DNA of 64,000 nucleotides from Afipia sp. GAS231 (GTDB lineage: Bacteria > Pseudomonadota > Alphaproteobacteria > Rhizobiales > Xanthobacteraceae), in assembly GCF_900103365.1 (NCBI RefSeq), contig NZ_LT629703.1, forward strand, positions 3,844,001 to 3,908,000, given 5' to 3'. This document shows positions 1 through 7,547 of the stretch, piece after piece (position 1 is the first letter of the stretch; every line of letters starts with the position of its first letter). A program made the translations under genes and the position numbers. The notes below the pieces were generated by a model. That model ran no database searches and was not told the DNA's origin. It saw only the letters and a program-made list of their open reading frames with translations.

Positions 1-161
1 GCCAGTTCCTTCCAAGTCCATCTGACGCCATGGCTCGGCGAAACCAGCGCCTCACGATCGGCCCAGAGCCCGGCCGCCTGATCAAGACTTCGGCCAATGG
101 TGATGCCCAGCAGCGGCGCATCGGCGACACCGCAAACATAGCTGTCCGCATTCTCGATCAT
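1..161 (-). CDS. Acyl-CoA synthetase (AMP-binding family), N-terminal fragment cut by window edge
   Basis: The reverse strand reads from an ATG at 161 off the left edge for 53 codons. The peptide contains PLLGITIGRSLDQAAG, then DREALVSPSHGVRWTWKEL. This is the usual start of fatty-acid/AMP-dependent CoA ligases (PLLG.TIG, then DREALV, then W.EL). Such enzymes activate a carboxylic acid to an acyl-adenylate and then to the CoA thioester in the cytoplasm. A GGGAG Shine-Dalgarno sits about 8 bases before the ATG. It lies downstream of a crotonase-family gene and an amidohydrolase on the same strand, so it probably belongs to a small acyl-CoA catabolic operon. The AMP-binding and catalytic motifs lie outside the window, so the substrate cannot be judged. 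Confidence 0.75.
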   Translation of the reverse strand, partial: MIENADSYVCGVADAPLLGITIGRSLDQAAGLWADREALVSPSHGVRWTWKEL

Positions 162-318
162 GTCTGCTCTCCCTGCGTCGCGGCGCTTTTGCCCGGATGT
201 TAGCCGGAAGCGTTGGCATTTGCATATGGATCTGCGGCTTCATGCCCGCGCCGGCGTTCTCCCCAATGGGACGAGCTCGAAGTCGGCTTTTGAGCCAGAA
301 ATGGAGCGGGGGACGCCG

Positions 319-1116
319 TCAGGTCGGCAAGGGCCAGGTGACGTCCTTACCTTTTAGTTCCTTGTAGCGCCGTGTGTGAGCGCGGATGCTTCCGAGATCG
401 GACATGCCGCGCGACAGCCAATCTCGATCAAGGCGTGCGGCGTCATCGATAGCCGCCATGGTGGTCGCCTGAAGCGCTCGTTTCGCGAAGGCGTAGGCCG
501 CATGGCAATCCGGCGGTACCAGCGCCGCCCAGGCGACGGCGGTCTCCAGCAATTTGTCCGGTGCAACTGTCTGCTGGACGATGCCCAGGCGGGTCGCGGC
601 CGCCAGATCGTAGATCTGACCAAACAGCGTCATCTCGAACGCCGAGCGCGGACCTATCGCGTGCTTGATGATCTCGCAGTAAACGGCGGGCATTGGAATC
701 CCGATCGGCACCTCGTTCAACGAGAACTGCAGCGGGCCTTCGCAGGCGATCCGGTGATCGCAATCAATCGCGGTGATGAATCCCCCGGCATAGGCGTGGC
801 CGTTGATCGCCGCGACGGTGGGCCTCGGATACGTGAACAGACGCAGGTTGGTCGCGCGATATTCGTCGAACCAGGCGTCGATTTCCTTGATCGATCGACG
901 CGCGAACATCGGGAAATGATGATCGAAGTCGAGGCCCGCCGTGAACACCGCGCCCGATCCGGTAAGAACCACGGCGCAATCGTCGAACTCGGATTCCAGG
1001 CGATCGAACGCCGCGTGAAGATCGGCGAAGAAAGCCGGATTCTGCGCGTTGACCTTGTTGGTGTTCATCGTCACCACGGCCACGTGCGGGTGCTTGCGTT
1101 CAATGGTCCAGGGCAT
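319..1116 (-). CDS. Enoyl-CoA hydratase/isomerase (crotonase) family protein
   Basis: This 265-residue protein has the normal crotonase length. It shows the oxyanion-hole segments: GSGAVFTAGLDF near residues 53-64 and GHAYAGGF near 105-112. The NEVPIGIP segment carries the glutamate usually found in enoyl-CoA isomerases and hydratases. The other hydratase glutamate, normally just after the GGG turn, is absent (AGGFITAIDCD). By family knowledge this favours a single-base isomerase or another crotonase reaction over classical hydration; that is inference. AAGGA lies about 9 bases before the ATG. Only 39 bases separate it from the upstream amidohydrolase, and an acyl-CoA synthetase follows, consistent with one transcript handling a CoA thioester. 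Confidence 0.88.
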   Translation of the reverse strand: MPWTIERKHPHVAVVTMNTNKVNAQNPAFFADLHAAFDRLESEFDDCAVVLTGSGAVFTAGLDFDHHFPMFARRSIKEIDAWFDEYRATNLRLFTYPRPTVAAINGHAYAGGFITAIDCDHRIACEGPLQFSLNEVPIGIPMPAVYCEIIKHAIGPRSAFEMTLFGQIYDLAAATRLGIVQQTVAPDKLLETAVAWAALVPPDCHAAYAFAKRALQATTMAAIDDAARLDRDWLSRGMSDLGSIRAHTRRYKELKGKDVTWPLPT

Positions 1117-1155
1117 CGGTCATCCTTCGGTTCAGGGGTCTCGGGTCACGGAAGT

Positions 1156-1968
1156 TCAGGCGAGTTTGAACAGACGCCGTGCGTTGTCCGTCAGGAACGC
1201 CGATCGGGCTTCGACGCCGAGATTCAGGCCATCGAGGCCGGCGATACATTCGCCCGCAGGCCAGAAGGGATGGTTGGATCCGAAGAGAACCCGATGCCTC
1301 TTGTTGCCGCGCATGTACTCGACGAGATCGGACGGGTAGCGGCTGACCTTGTAGGCGGACGTATCGATGAAGACGTTCGGGTACTTCATGACGAGTGACA
1401 ACATTTCGTCGAGCCACGGCACGCCGATATGGCCGCCGAGAATGCGAAGTTCCGGAAATTCGAGCGCGACGCGATCGAGATAAGGAATGGGGCGCCCCGG
1501 TTCGGATTCGCGCAGCGGCCCCGCGTGTCCGACCTGCGTGCAGAACGGGATGTCGAGCTCGCAGCACTCCGCGAACAGCGGATAGTACCGGCGATCGTCC
1601 GGCGGCAGCCCCCACACCCAGGGCAGAACGCGCAGTCCCTTGAAGCCGTCCCTCTTCACCCGCAGCCTCAACTCCCGCACCGCATCCATCGGGCGGAACA
1701 GATCGACCGATGCGATCCCGATGAAACGATCGGGATAAGCCCGACAGTGCTGGGCGACCTCGTCGTTGCTGATCATCGGGCCGCTCGGGCCGTGCCAGCC
1801 GCAGAGCATGCCGACGGCGACGCCCGCGCGGTCCATCTCGGCAAGCGTGTCTTCTATTGGAGGCGCCGTTTCCGACCACTTGCCCGGTCTCCAGCGCCGC
1901 AACGACTCGAACATTGGATTCCCGATCCAGGCGGGGTTCGGGTGCTGCATCCAGGCGTCGATGATCAT
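1156..1968 (-). CDS. Amidohydrolase-2 family protein (ACMSD-like TIM barrel), possibly metal-site deficient
   Basis: The product resembles the amidohydrolase_2 family, which includes decarboxylases and lactone or amide hydrolases acting on small carboxylates. I chose the ATG at 1968 (MIIDAWMQHP), about 270 residues, because family members begin with this IDxHxH-like strand. The longer frame back to 2070 would overlap the AraC gene. Recognisable pieces are GGHIGVPW near two-thirds of the chain and FGSNHPFW near the C-terminus. Both metal motifs are altered. The first reads DAWMQH instead of DxHxH, and the late Asp of GSDxP is Asn. Activity may therefore be metal-independent or lost. It sits directly before the crotonase gene on the same strand. 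Confidence 0.8.
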   Translation of the reverse strand: MIIDAWMQHPNPAWIGNPMFESLRRWRPGKWSETAPPIEDTLAEMDRAGVAVGMLCGWHGPSGPMISNDEVAQHCRAYPDRFIGIASVDLFRPMDAVRELRLRVKRDGFKGLRVLPWVWGLPPDDRRYYPLFAECCELDIPFCTQVGHAGPLRESEPGRPIPYLDRVALEFPELRILGGHIGVPWLDEMLSLVMKYPNVFIDTSAYKVSRYPSDLVEYMRGNKRHRVLFGSNHPFWPAGECIAGLDGLNLGVEARSAFLTDNARRLFKLA

Positions 1969-2036
1969 TTTGCGGTGCTCGCGTCTGACGATCGAGGCTG
2001 ACACCTGCGACCCGTCGACGCGAAAGGCGAAGCTGC

Positions 2037-2936
2037 TCAACCGGCTTTGGTCGTGGTCTCTCGTGGCCACACCGCCATCATTAGGCGCGTGGACCGGTCA
2101 GCGTCTTGAAGAAATCGGACAGCCTGCGCGTGAGGTCCGCGCCAGGCCTTTCGGAATGCGCCAGGGGTGACGCCGGCGTGCCGCCGAAACTCCCTGGTCA
2201 GATGAGCCTGGTCGGAAAATCCCAGATCGCCGGCGGCCGCAGACAGACCGGCTTCCCCCGCCGCGATTTCAAACACCGACCGGCGAAACCGCTGCATGGC
2301 CAGAAAACGCTTCGGCGGAAAGCCGGTCGACGTTCTCATTCGTCTGTGAATCGTGCGCACCGATCTACCGATTTGATGCGCCAGGTTGTCGACGCGGTCG
2401 TGCTTGGTGTCGAAGTGCTCGGCATCGAAGTGCCCGGCGCTCGTCTCCGATCGGTGCCCGGCCTGCCGGGATAAAGCGAACAAGGCCCGGTCCAGCGGAG
2501 CGAGGATATCAAGCTGCGATGGGCTCCTCTGGATGACGCAAGCCAACAGATCGCGGCATGCGATGACCGCAGGATCGTCGGCACTCGCCGAATTTGGCCA
2601 GGTCGACTTGAACTTGACGCCGACAATCCAGCCGAAGAAAGCGCCGCTTTTCCTTCGATGAACACCGTTTGGCTCGTTGAAGACCACTCGGCCGCCAGGT
2701 GCGGCCTCGCGAAATATGAAAGTAAGCTCCTTCAGCGGAGAAGCGAAAGTGAGCCGGCTCTCCGTCAGCCTTCCGCGGTCCTTCAGGACGTAGATCGAAT
2801 CCACGAATCCGCCATGATCCGCCAGAGGGGCGAACTCGGCATAAAAAGATGGGCGAGCGAAGACGCCCTCGCTGTCTTCTGCCTTCTCGGTTGGGCCGGA
2901 GGCCGCCCGATGTCGATCTTTTGCCGGCAAATTCAC
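2037..2936 (-). CDS. AraC/XylS-family transcriptional regulator
   Basis: This protein of about 299 residues has a C-terminal double helix-turn-helix of the AraC type around residues 180-275. The recognisable segments are the first helix pair around IGRSVRTIHRRM and the second around DLGFSDQAHLTREFRRHAGV, ending TPGAFRKAW. The N-terminal half is an effector or dimerisation domain that I cannot assign. The frame starts at a GTG at 2936, and the purine-rich AAGGG directly abuts that GTG. The true start may therefore be a little further in. The gene heads a run of same-strand catabolic genes (amidohydrolase, crotonase, CoA ligase) and is the obvious candidate to regulate them. The IS element lies just upstream and could affect its expression. 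Confidence 0.85.
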   Translation of the reverse strand: MNLPAKDRHRAASGPTEKAEDSEGVFARPSFYAEFAPLADHGGFVDSIYVLKDRGRLTESRLTFASPLKELTFIFREAAPGGRVVFNEPNGVHRRKSGAFFGWIVGVKFKSTWPNSASADDPAVIACRDLLACVIQRSPSQLDILAPLDRALFALSRQAGHRSETSAGHFDAEHFDTKHDRVDNLAHQIGRSVRTIHRRMRTSTGFPPKRFLAMQRFRRSVFEIAAGEAGLSAAAGDLGFSDQAHLTREFRRHAGVTPGAFRKAWRGPHAQAVRFLQDADRSTRLMMAVWPRETTTKAG

Positions 2937-3209
2937 CCCTTGCAGAATTCAGGATTGTACCCCTGCAATCACGTATCTTATCCGCTGCCAGTCGACCGAA
3001 GACAAGCGTAGCAGTTCAGTCGTGCATTTGCCCCTTCGCAGGCGGTGGAACTTCCCCGGCCAATGCTGGAGGGCGGAATGGTCTGGCTGCGTCACAAGGT
3101 GGAGCGCGCGCCTGCGTAAGGCCGCGAGGGATACCCGATCAACCTTGCGGCAAAGCGCGCCGCGCGTGCGCCGCCCATGCCAACTCCGGGTCGAACGCCG
3201 ATATGGATC

Positions 3210-3245
3210 GAACGACCGCATCTGGCGGATTTTGTTGATTTAGTC
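3210..3245. repeat. Left terminal inverted repeat of the IS element
   Basis: This 36-base arm pairs with 4798-4833 at 31 of 36 positions. The innermost 14 bases and outermost 10 bases are identical once reverse-complemented. Confidence 0.75.
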
Positions 3246-3347
3246 GCCGCTTTGTTTCGGACTCCTCCGTTTTCAGGGTCATGGTCTATTTTTTGGGGTG
3301 TTGTCTCAGGATCGGGCCGGGCATCGGCGCCGATTTCTTTGGAGCCG

Positions 3348-4733
3348 TCATGCCGGCACGGGGCAAGCGGCTGGCATCGCTCGAAGCTTTGCGAGCTTCC
3401 TCAGATTCTGCGCCGTGGCCGCGAGTAGGAACTCGTCTCGCGCACCGCTCGGACCGCGCAGTCTAAGGCGACCGAGTCTGAGGATGCGCTTGAGATGGGC
3501 GAACAACATCTCGATCTTCTTCCGGCGATGTCGCGAACGCTCATAGGCCGGCGTGTTTGCCAAGCTTCGGGCAACATCCCGCGCATCTTCGTCGAGATCG
3601 CGCGGCACTTTACGTTGTGGCGTGTTGGGACAGCACTTTGGCTTGAAGGCGCAGCCTTGGCAATCAGACTTGCTTGAGCGGTATAACCGCGTCCCTTCCT
3701 TGGTGATGCCTGAGCGCGGCGTCGCGAATGTCCGCCGGAACTGCACCAGCAGCTTGCCCTGCGGGCAAGTGTAATGGTTGCGTTCAGCATCGAACACGAA
3801 GTCGGATCGCGAGAAGGTCCCGTCGGTCCGGTTGGACTTGTCGAACACCGGAATATGCGGCTCGATCTGCCTCTCCTTGACCAGCCAGGCCAGGTTTGCG
3901 GCCGAGCCATAGGCGCTGTCAGCGGCAAGGTGCCGGGGCATTATGCCAAAGCGTCTGGCGGTTCGATCGATCATGGTACGTGAGGCGCCGACCTCCGCCT
4001 GGCGGATGGCTCGGCTGGCTTCGACGTCGAGAATGACAGCATTCTCAGTATCGATCAGATAGTTGGTGGCGTAGGCGAAGAAGGCGTGCCCCTTGTGGGC
4101 GCCGGTCCATTGCGCCGCCGGATCCGACGGTGAGACGAACTTCGGCTTCACCTCGCTGGCCGCACCGAAGGCAGCATCGTCCAGCGTTGCCAGATACTCG
4201 CGAACGGCCCTGCCGGCATCGGCGCCCAGACTTGCGATCGGCCACTGGTCGCCGGGAACGGACCGCTGCTTGTTGGCGTCGGCAGCGATCAGGCTCGCGT
4301 CCACCGCAAAGCCTTCGCCACCGACAAGACCCTCGCGAAGGCACCGCTCCACCACGGTCTCGAACAAATGCCGCAGCATATCGCTCTGCCGGAACCGACC
4401 ATGCCGGTTGCGCGAGAAGGTGGAGTGGTCCGGAACCCTGCCGTCGAGCCCGAGGTGACAAAACCAGCGATAGGCCAGGTTGAGATGGATCTCCTCGCAC
4501 AGCCGCCGTTCGGACCGGATGCCCATGCAGTAGCCGACAATCAGCATCCGCATCATCAGTTCGGGATCAATCGAGGGGCGGCCGATGTTGCTGTAGAACG
4601 GCTTCAGCTCCGTGCGCACCTTCTCGAGGTCGAGGAACCGGTCAATGCGTCGGAGCAGGTGATCTTCGGGGACATGGTCGTCGAGGCAGAAATCGTAGAA
4701 CAGCTGCGCCGGCGCCGTCTGCATCCCCATCAT
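3348..4733 (-). CDS. IS1182-family DDE transposase
   Basis: The 461-residue frame is intact. The N-terminal DUF772/InsH-like domain (about residues 10-110) contains GRPSIDPELMMRMLIVGY and the SERRLCEEI helix. It is followed by DHSTFSRNR and then the DDE catalytic core, with FAVDASLIAADANK and the DSAYGS segment. The C-terminus has a Cys-rich patch (CQGCAFKPKCCP) and a MLFAHLKRILRLGRLRLRG-type helix, both usual for this family. The start at 4733 (MMGMQ) is preferred because GGAGGAG lies 8 bases upstream; the longer frame would need a TTG at 4751. The intact frame and paired termini suggest the element could still be mobile. Confidence 0.92.
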   Translation of the reverse strand: MMGMQTAPAQLFYDFCLDDHVPEDHLLRRIDRFLDLEKVRTELKPFYSNIGRPSIDPELMMRMLIVGYCMGIRSERRLCEEIHLNLAYRWFCHLGLDGRVPDHSTFSRNRHGRFRQSDMLRHLFETVVERCLREGLVGGEGFAVDASLIAADANKQRSVPGDQWPIASLGADAGRAVREYLATLDDAAFGAASEVKPKFVSPSDPAAQWTGAHKGHAFFAYATNYLIDTENAVILDVEASRAIRQAEVGASRTMIDRTARRFGIMPRHLAADSAYGSAANLAWLVKERQIEPHIPVFDKSNRTDGTFSRSDFVFDAERNHYTCPQGKLLVQFRRTFATPRSGITKEGTRLYRSSKSDCQGCAFKPKCCPNTPQRKVPRDLDEDARDVARSLANTPAYERSRHRRKKIEMLFAHLKRILRLGRLRLRGPSGARDEFLLAATAQNLRKLAKLRAMPAACPVPA

Positions 4734-4797
4734 CGTCCCGCTCCTCCGCAAATCAATACGAGGATGGAATCACGCCAGCCACCGCCGATCAACGGCG

Positions 4798-4833
4798 GAC
4801 TAAATCAACAATATCGGCGCGAAGCGGTCGTTC
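4798..4833. repeat. Right terminal inverted repeat of the IS element
   Basis: This is the partner of 3210-3245 and marks the upstream end of the element relative to the transposase gene. The core reads GACTAAATCAACAA on the plus strand. Confidence 0.75.
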
Positions 4834-4886
4834 ACCCAGGTGCCAATGCCTTCGATCGCTATGGTCTCGCTTACTGGCGCAACGGC

Positions 4887-6584
4887 TCAGCGCTGAAATA
4901 CGATTTTGCCGCCAACTATCGTTACGTCGGCCTTGATGTCCTTGATCTGATCCGCCGGCACGGCCATGTAATCCGCCGAGAGAACCACTAGGTCGGCCAA
5001 CTTTCCTGGCTCAAGCGTACCCTTCCGCCCTTCTTCGAACGTGTAACGTGCAGCAGCACTCGTATAGAGGCGCAGAGCCTGCTCGCGGGTGATGGCTTCG
5101 GAAGCGCCGTAAACGTTACCGTTGGGGTCCTTCCGTGTCACCATGATGTACATGTTGAGAAGCGGGTTGATGGGATTGACTGGAAAATCGGTTCCAGCTC
5201 CGAGACTGTCGATGCCCATCCTCTCGATCAAGGTCTTTGTGGGCACGGCACGGTCCGCAGTCGCTCGCCCGAGGAAGCGCTCGACAGTCGCCGCCTTGTC
5301 CCACATGAATACGTTCTGAAAATCGACGCGGGCCCCTAGCCTATGGGCGCGCTCCATCTGTTCGGGCCTGATTAAGCTTGCATGGATGAGGATGAAGCGC
5401 CGGTCTCGGATCGACTTTTCCCTGTCCGCAGCCTCGAACGCGTCGAGTACATGGTCGATACCGAGGTCTCCCACGACGTGGACGCCTACGCGCCAATTGT
5501 ATCGGTTGCAGATCGAGACGAGTTGCTTCAATCGCTCGGGCGTCTGCTGCGCGATGCCGTGGTAGTCGTCATGCGAATCGGGATAGACATCGCGGGTCAG
5601 CGCGGTCTTCAGAGTCATGCCGCCGTCGTAGAAGATCTTGATGCCGGCAAACTTCAGCCAGTCGTCACCAAATCCGGACGACGCGCCGTTACCGGACATG
5701 ACCGCTTCCCACGCAGCCATGTCCACCGGCGGCTCCGGCCGGAACATCAGACCCGCGCGGAGAGTGGCTTCTCCAGAAACAGCGATCTTCTGAAGCGTCC
5801 GGATGTCCCGAGCTTCCGTCGCTCCCTCGACCACACTCGTAATCCCGAAGCTGTTCAGGACCCCCTCGGCGATCTTGAACTGCCGGACCTCGTCTTCCTC
5901 ACTCCACGGCGGCACGGCCCTCTCGACCCGATCGATCGCAGTCTCGACGAGAACGCCGGTTAACTCCCCGGATGCGTCCTTTTCGAAAGATCCGCCGCTT
6001 GGATTGGGCGTGCTCTTGTCGACTCCCGCTTTCTGCAGTGCCAAGCCGTTCGCCATCGAAAAGTGACCAACGGTCCGCAGGTAGACGGGATTGTTCGGAG
6101 CGACGCCATCGATTTCCTGTTTGGTGAGATAGCGCTTCTCAGCGAGCTGCGACGGTGGATGCCATGCGCCGCCCACGATCCATTCGCCCGGGTTCTTCTT
6201 GGCAGCAAATGTCTTGATTGCATCGAGAGCCTCGACGACCGTCTTAGCCCTGCTCATGCTCACTACGTACTCCGAGAGACCGGCGGCCTTGAAATGCGCG
6301 TGAGTATCGATCAGCCCAGGAACGACAGTCTTGCCGGCCAGGTCCAGCACACGTGTCCGTGTGCCGATGGTGGATTTGACCGACGCGTTGCTTCCTGTTG
6401 CGAGTATCTTGCCGTCCAGAACGGCCAACGCCTCCACGACGGATGACCGATCATCCATGGTCAGGACTTTTCCGTTGATCAGAACCAGGTCGGGCGAACG
6501 CGGGTCCGCCTGTTGCGCGTACGTTGGGCTGGCGAGGCACAGGCCAAATCCCAGGAGCACCAGAGGGTTTGCCGTCCTTATCAT
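4887..6584 (-). CDS. Exported amidohydrolase, YtcJ-like (amidohydrolase family 3)
   Basis: This 565-residue protein has a cleavable signal peptide (about residues 1-23, ending SPTYA before QQ), so it should act in the periplasm. The mature part follows the YtcJ/amidohydrolase-3 pattern. An N-terminal beta-sandwich strand (LVLINGKVLTMD) is followed by the metal motif DTHAHF near residue 94. Further on are GIKIFYDGG, VHVVGD, LIHASLI and the late Asp in GAGTDFPVNP, and the chain ends in KGTLEPGKLADLVVL. The family hydrolyses amides or cyclic amides; the substrate is unknown here. GGAG lies about 8 bases before the ATG. Two strong palindromes lie just upstream at 6604-6621 and 6632-6646 and could be operators. 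Confidence 0.88.
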   Translation of the reverse strand: MIRTANPLVLLGFGLCLASPTYAQQADPRSPDLVLINGKVLTMDDRSSVVEALAVLDGKILATGSNASVKSTIGTRTRVLDLAGKTVVPGLIDTHAHFKAAGLSEYVVSMSRAKTVVEALDAIKTFAAKKNPGEWIVGGAWHPPSQLAEKRYLTKQEIDGVAPNNPVYLRTVGHFSMANGLALQKAGVDKSTPNPSGGSFEKDASGELTGVLVETAIDRVERAVPPWSEEDEVRQFKIAEGVLNSFGITSVVEGATEARDIRTLQKIAVSGEATLRAGLMFRPEPPVDMAAWEAVMSGNGASSGFGDDWLKFAGIKIFYDGGMTLKTALTRDVYPDSHDDYHGIAQQTPERLKQLVSICNRYNWRVGVHVVGDLGIDHVLDAFEAADREKSIRDRRFILIHASLIRPEQMERAHRLGARVDFQNVFMWDKAATVERFLGRATADRAVPTKTLIERMGIDSLGAGTDFPVNPINPLLNMYIMVTRKDPNGNVYGASEAITREQALRLYTSAAARYTFEEGRKGTLEPGKLADLVVLSADYMAVPADQIKDIKADVTIVGGKIVFQR

Positions 6585-6603
6585 GAAATTGCTCCGCCTC
6601 GCG

Positions 6604-6621
6604 TTGTTCGATGACGAACAA
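6604..6621. promoter_or_regulatory. Perfect inverted repeat upstream of the YtcJ-like gene (operator candidate)
   Basis: TTGTTCG and CGAACAA are separated by ATGA. The site lies 20-37 bases before the start codon of the amidohydrolase gene, a position typical of repressor binding sites. No regulator of this gene is obvious nearby. Confidence 0.45.
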
Positions 6622-6631
6622 TAGTTCCAGG

Positions 6632-6646
6632 GATGCAGAATGCATC
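6632..6646. promoter_or_regulatory. Second inverted repeat in the same upstream region
   Basis: GATGCA and TGCATC flank GAA, making a 15-base palindrome 10 bases beyond the first one. It could be a second operator or overlap the promoter. No clear -35/-10 pair could be assigned. Confidence 0.35.
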
Positions 6647-6864
6647 TAGTTTAATTTCCGTGCCGACCGGATTCGGGTACTGGCCTGAGAGCAGGTCCCC
6701 TGGATGACGATTTGAGGTCAGCTTTTTCGAGGTCGGCTTCAGGTCAGAGCTGACTCTAAGGAAATGGCAGCTTCTGGCGGATACCGTTTAGGGAAAGCCT
6801 CGTCCTCAACTCGCTGTGAGCGTCTGGGCTGGCGATGGCCGGCGACCTGCCAAGACGGTGCTGG

Positions 6865-7173
6865 TCAGGCCTGCCGGCCGTATCTCTCGGTTACCGCCGC
6901 CGCGACGAACTTTCTGCGTCCGGTGCTGCCTGGGCTTGTGCCATGGGCGGCGCACCAGTCCGGAAATGTGGAGGGGTCGATGTAAACACGCAGCACGACG
7001 TGTCCATAGGCCTTGAGCCCGTGCTCCATTTCCTCGGCCATCTTGAGCCATTCTTTCCAGTTCGGGGGCATCTTGTCGCCATCGTCGAAAAGCTGCAGCA
7101 ACGCGGGATAATCTTCCTCCTTGATCCAATAGGCCCCGACTGCGGGAGGCGGTTTATCCTCGGAATTCGTCAT
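6865..7173 (-). CDS. Conserved-looking hypothetical protein, 102 residues
   Basis: I do not recognise a named family. The protein is soluble and acidic in its first half and lacks a signal peptide or membrane segment. It has a tryptophan-rich stretch (PPNWKEWLKMAEEMEHG) followed by HVVLRVYIDPSTFPDWCAAHG, then a basic tail RRKFVAAAVTERYGRQ. The ATG is supported by GGGAG about 9 bases upstream. Third-position GC is high, as in neighbouring genes, which supports real coding. The gene stands alone between two intergenic regions on the same strand as its neighbours. A strong hairpin lies about 30 bases upstream of it. Confidence 0.7.
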   Translation of the reverse strand: MTNSEDKPPPAVGAYWIKEEDYPALLQLFDDGDKMPPNWKEWLKMAEEMEHGLKAYGHVVLRVYIDPSTFPDWCAAHGTSPGSTGRRKFVAAAVTERYGRQA

Positions 7174-7547
7174 ACGTGTTCTCCCTGCAGATGCTGCCTG
7201 TCACTGACAGATCGAGGCGGGTCCCCCGCCTCGATCTGCCGTAAATCAGTGATTCGATCATTGATGAAATTTATCTCCGAATCGAAACGCGTCCCCTTGC
7301 AAAGTCGGGCCGCCGAAATTCCGCGATATCCCCTGGACGCCGATGGCAGCGTAGGCATGACAGTCGCTTCGCCATCCCGCCCTCCGCGTCGCTCTATAGC
7401 GAGCCGAAGACCATAGCTTCAAAACCGTCTTTGAGCTCACCCAAGGGGCCGTCTCTGATCGGCGCTTGTGGCGCAAAGCGGACATCCCGTAAATTGCCAA
7501 TGCCCGTTAAGTGCCGAACCCGGAAGTCGCCACAGTCGATTTCGCCT
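7174..7547. other. Intergenic region of 374 bases with nested palindromes
   Basis: Two palindromes abut here. CTGTCA-C-TGACAG lies at 7198-7210. A perfect 14-base stem at 7208-7221/7225-7238 with a 3-base loop (core GAGGCGGG/CCCGCCTC) follows it. There is no T-run, so it is not an ordinary terminator. The rest (7239-7547) has no convincing gene. Around 7468-7490 the bases resemble a widespread rhizobial intergenic repeat (GCGCAAAGCGGACAT-like), which I recognise only loosely. Confidence 0.4.

Larger units (their letters stand above)
3210..4833 (-). mobile_element. IS1182-family-like insertion sequence, apparently complete
   Basis: A complete transposase gene is enclosed by imperfect terminal inverted repeats at 3210-3245 and 4798-4833. 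By eye 31 of 36 positions match, including an uninterrupted 14-base core TTGTTGATTTAGTC and an outer 10-base block GAACGACCGC. That gives an element of about 1.62 kb, a normal size for IS1182-type elements. I could not find a convincing target-site duplication, so the outermost bases are uncertain. The element lies between the AraC gene and the YtcJ-like amidohydrolase and does not obviously break a reading frame. It could have separated a regulator from its former neighbour. Confidence 0.8.

Noticed and set aside
2949..3221. 90-codon reverse frame between the AraC gene and the IS
   Set aside because: Arg-rich with no ribosome-binding site or family match; it runs into the IS terminal repeat.
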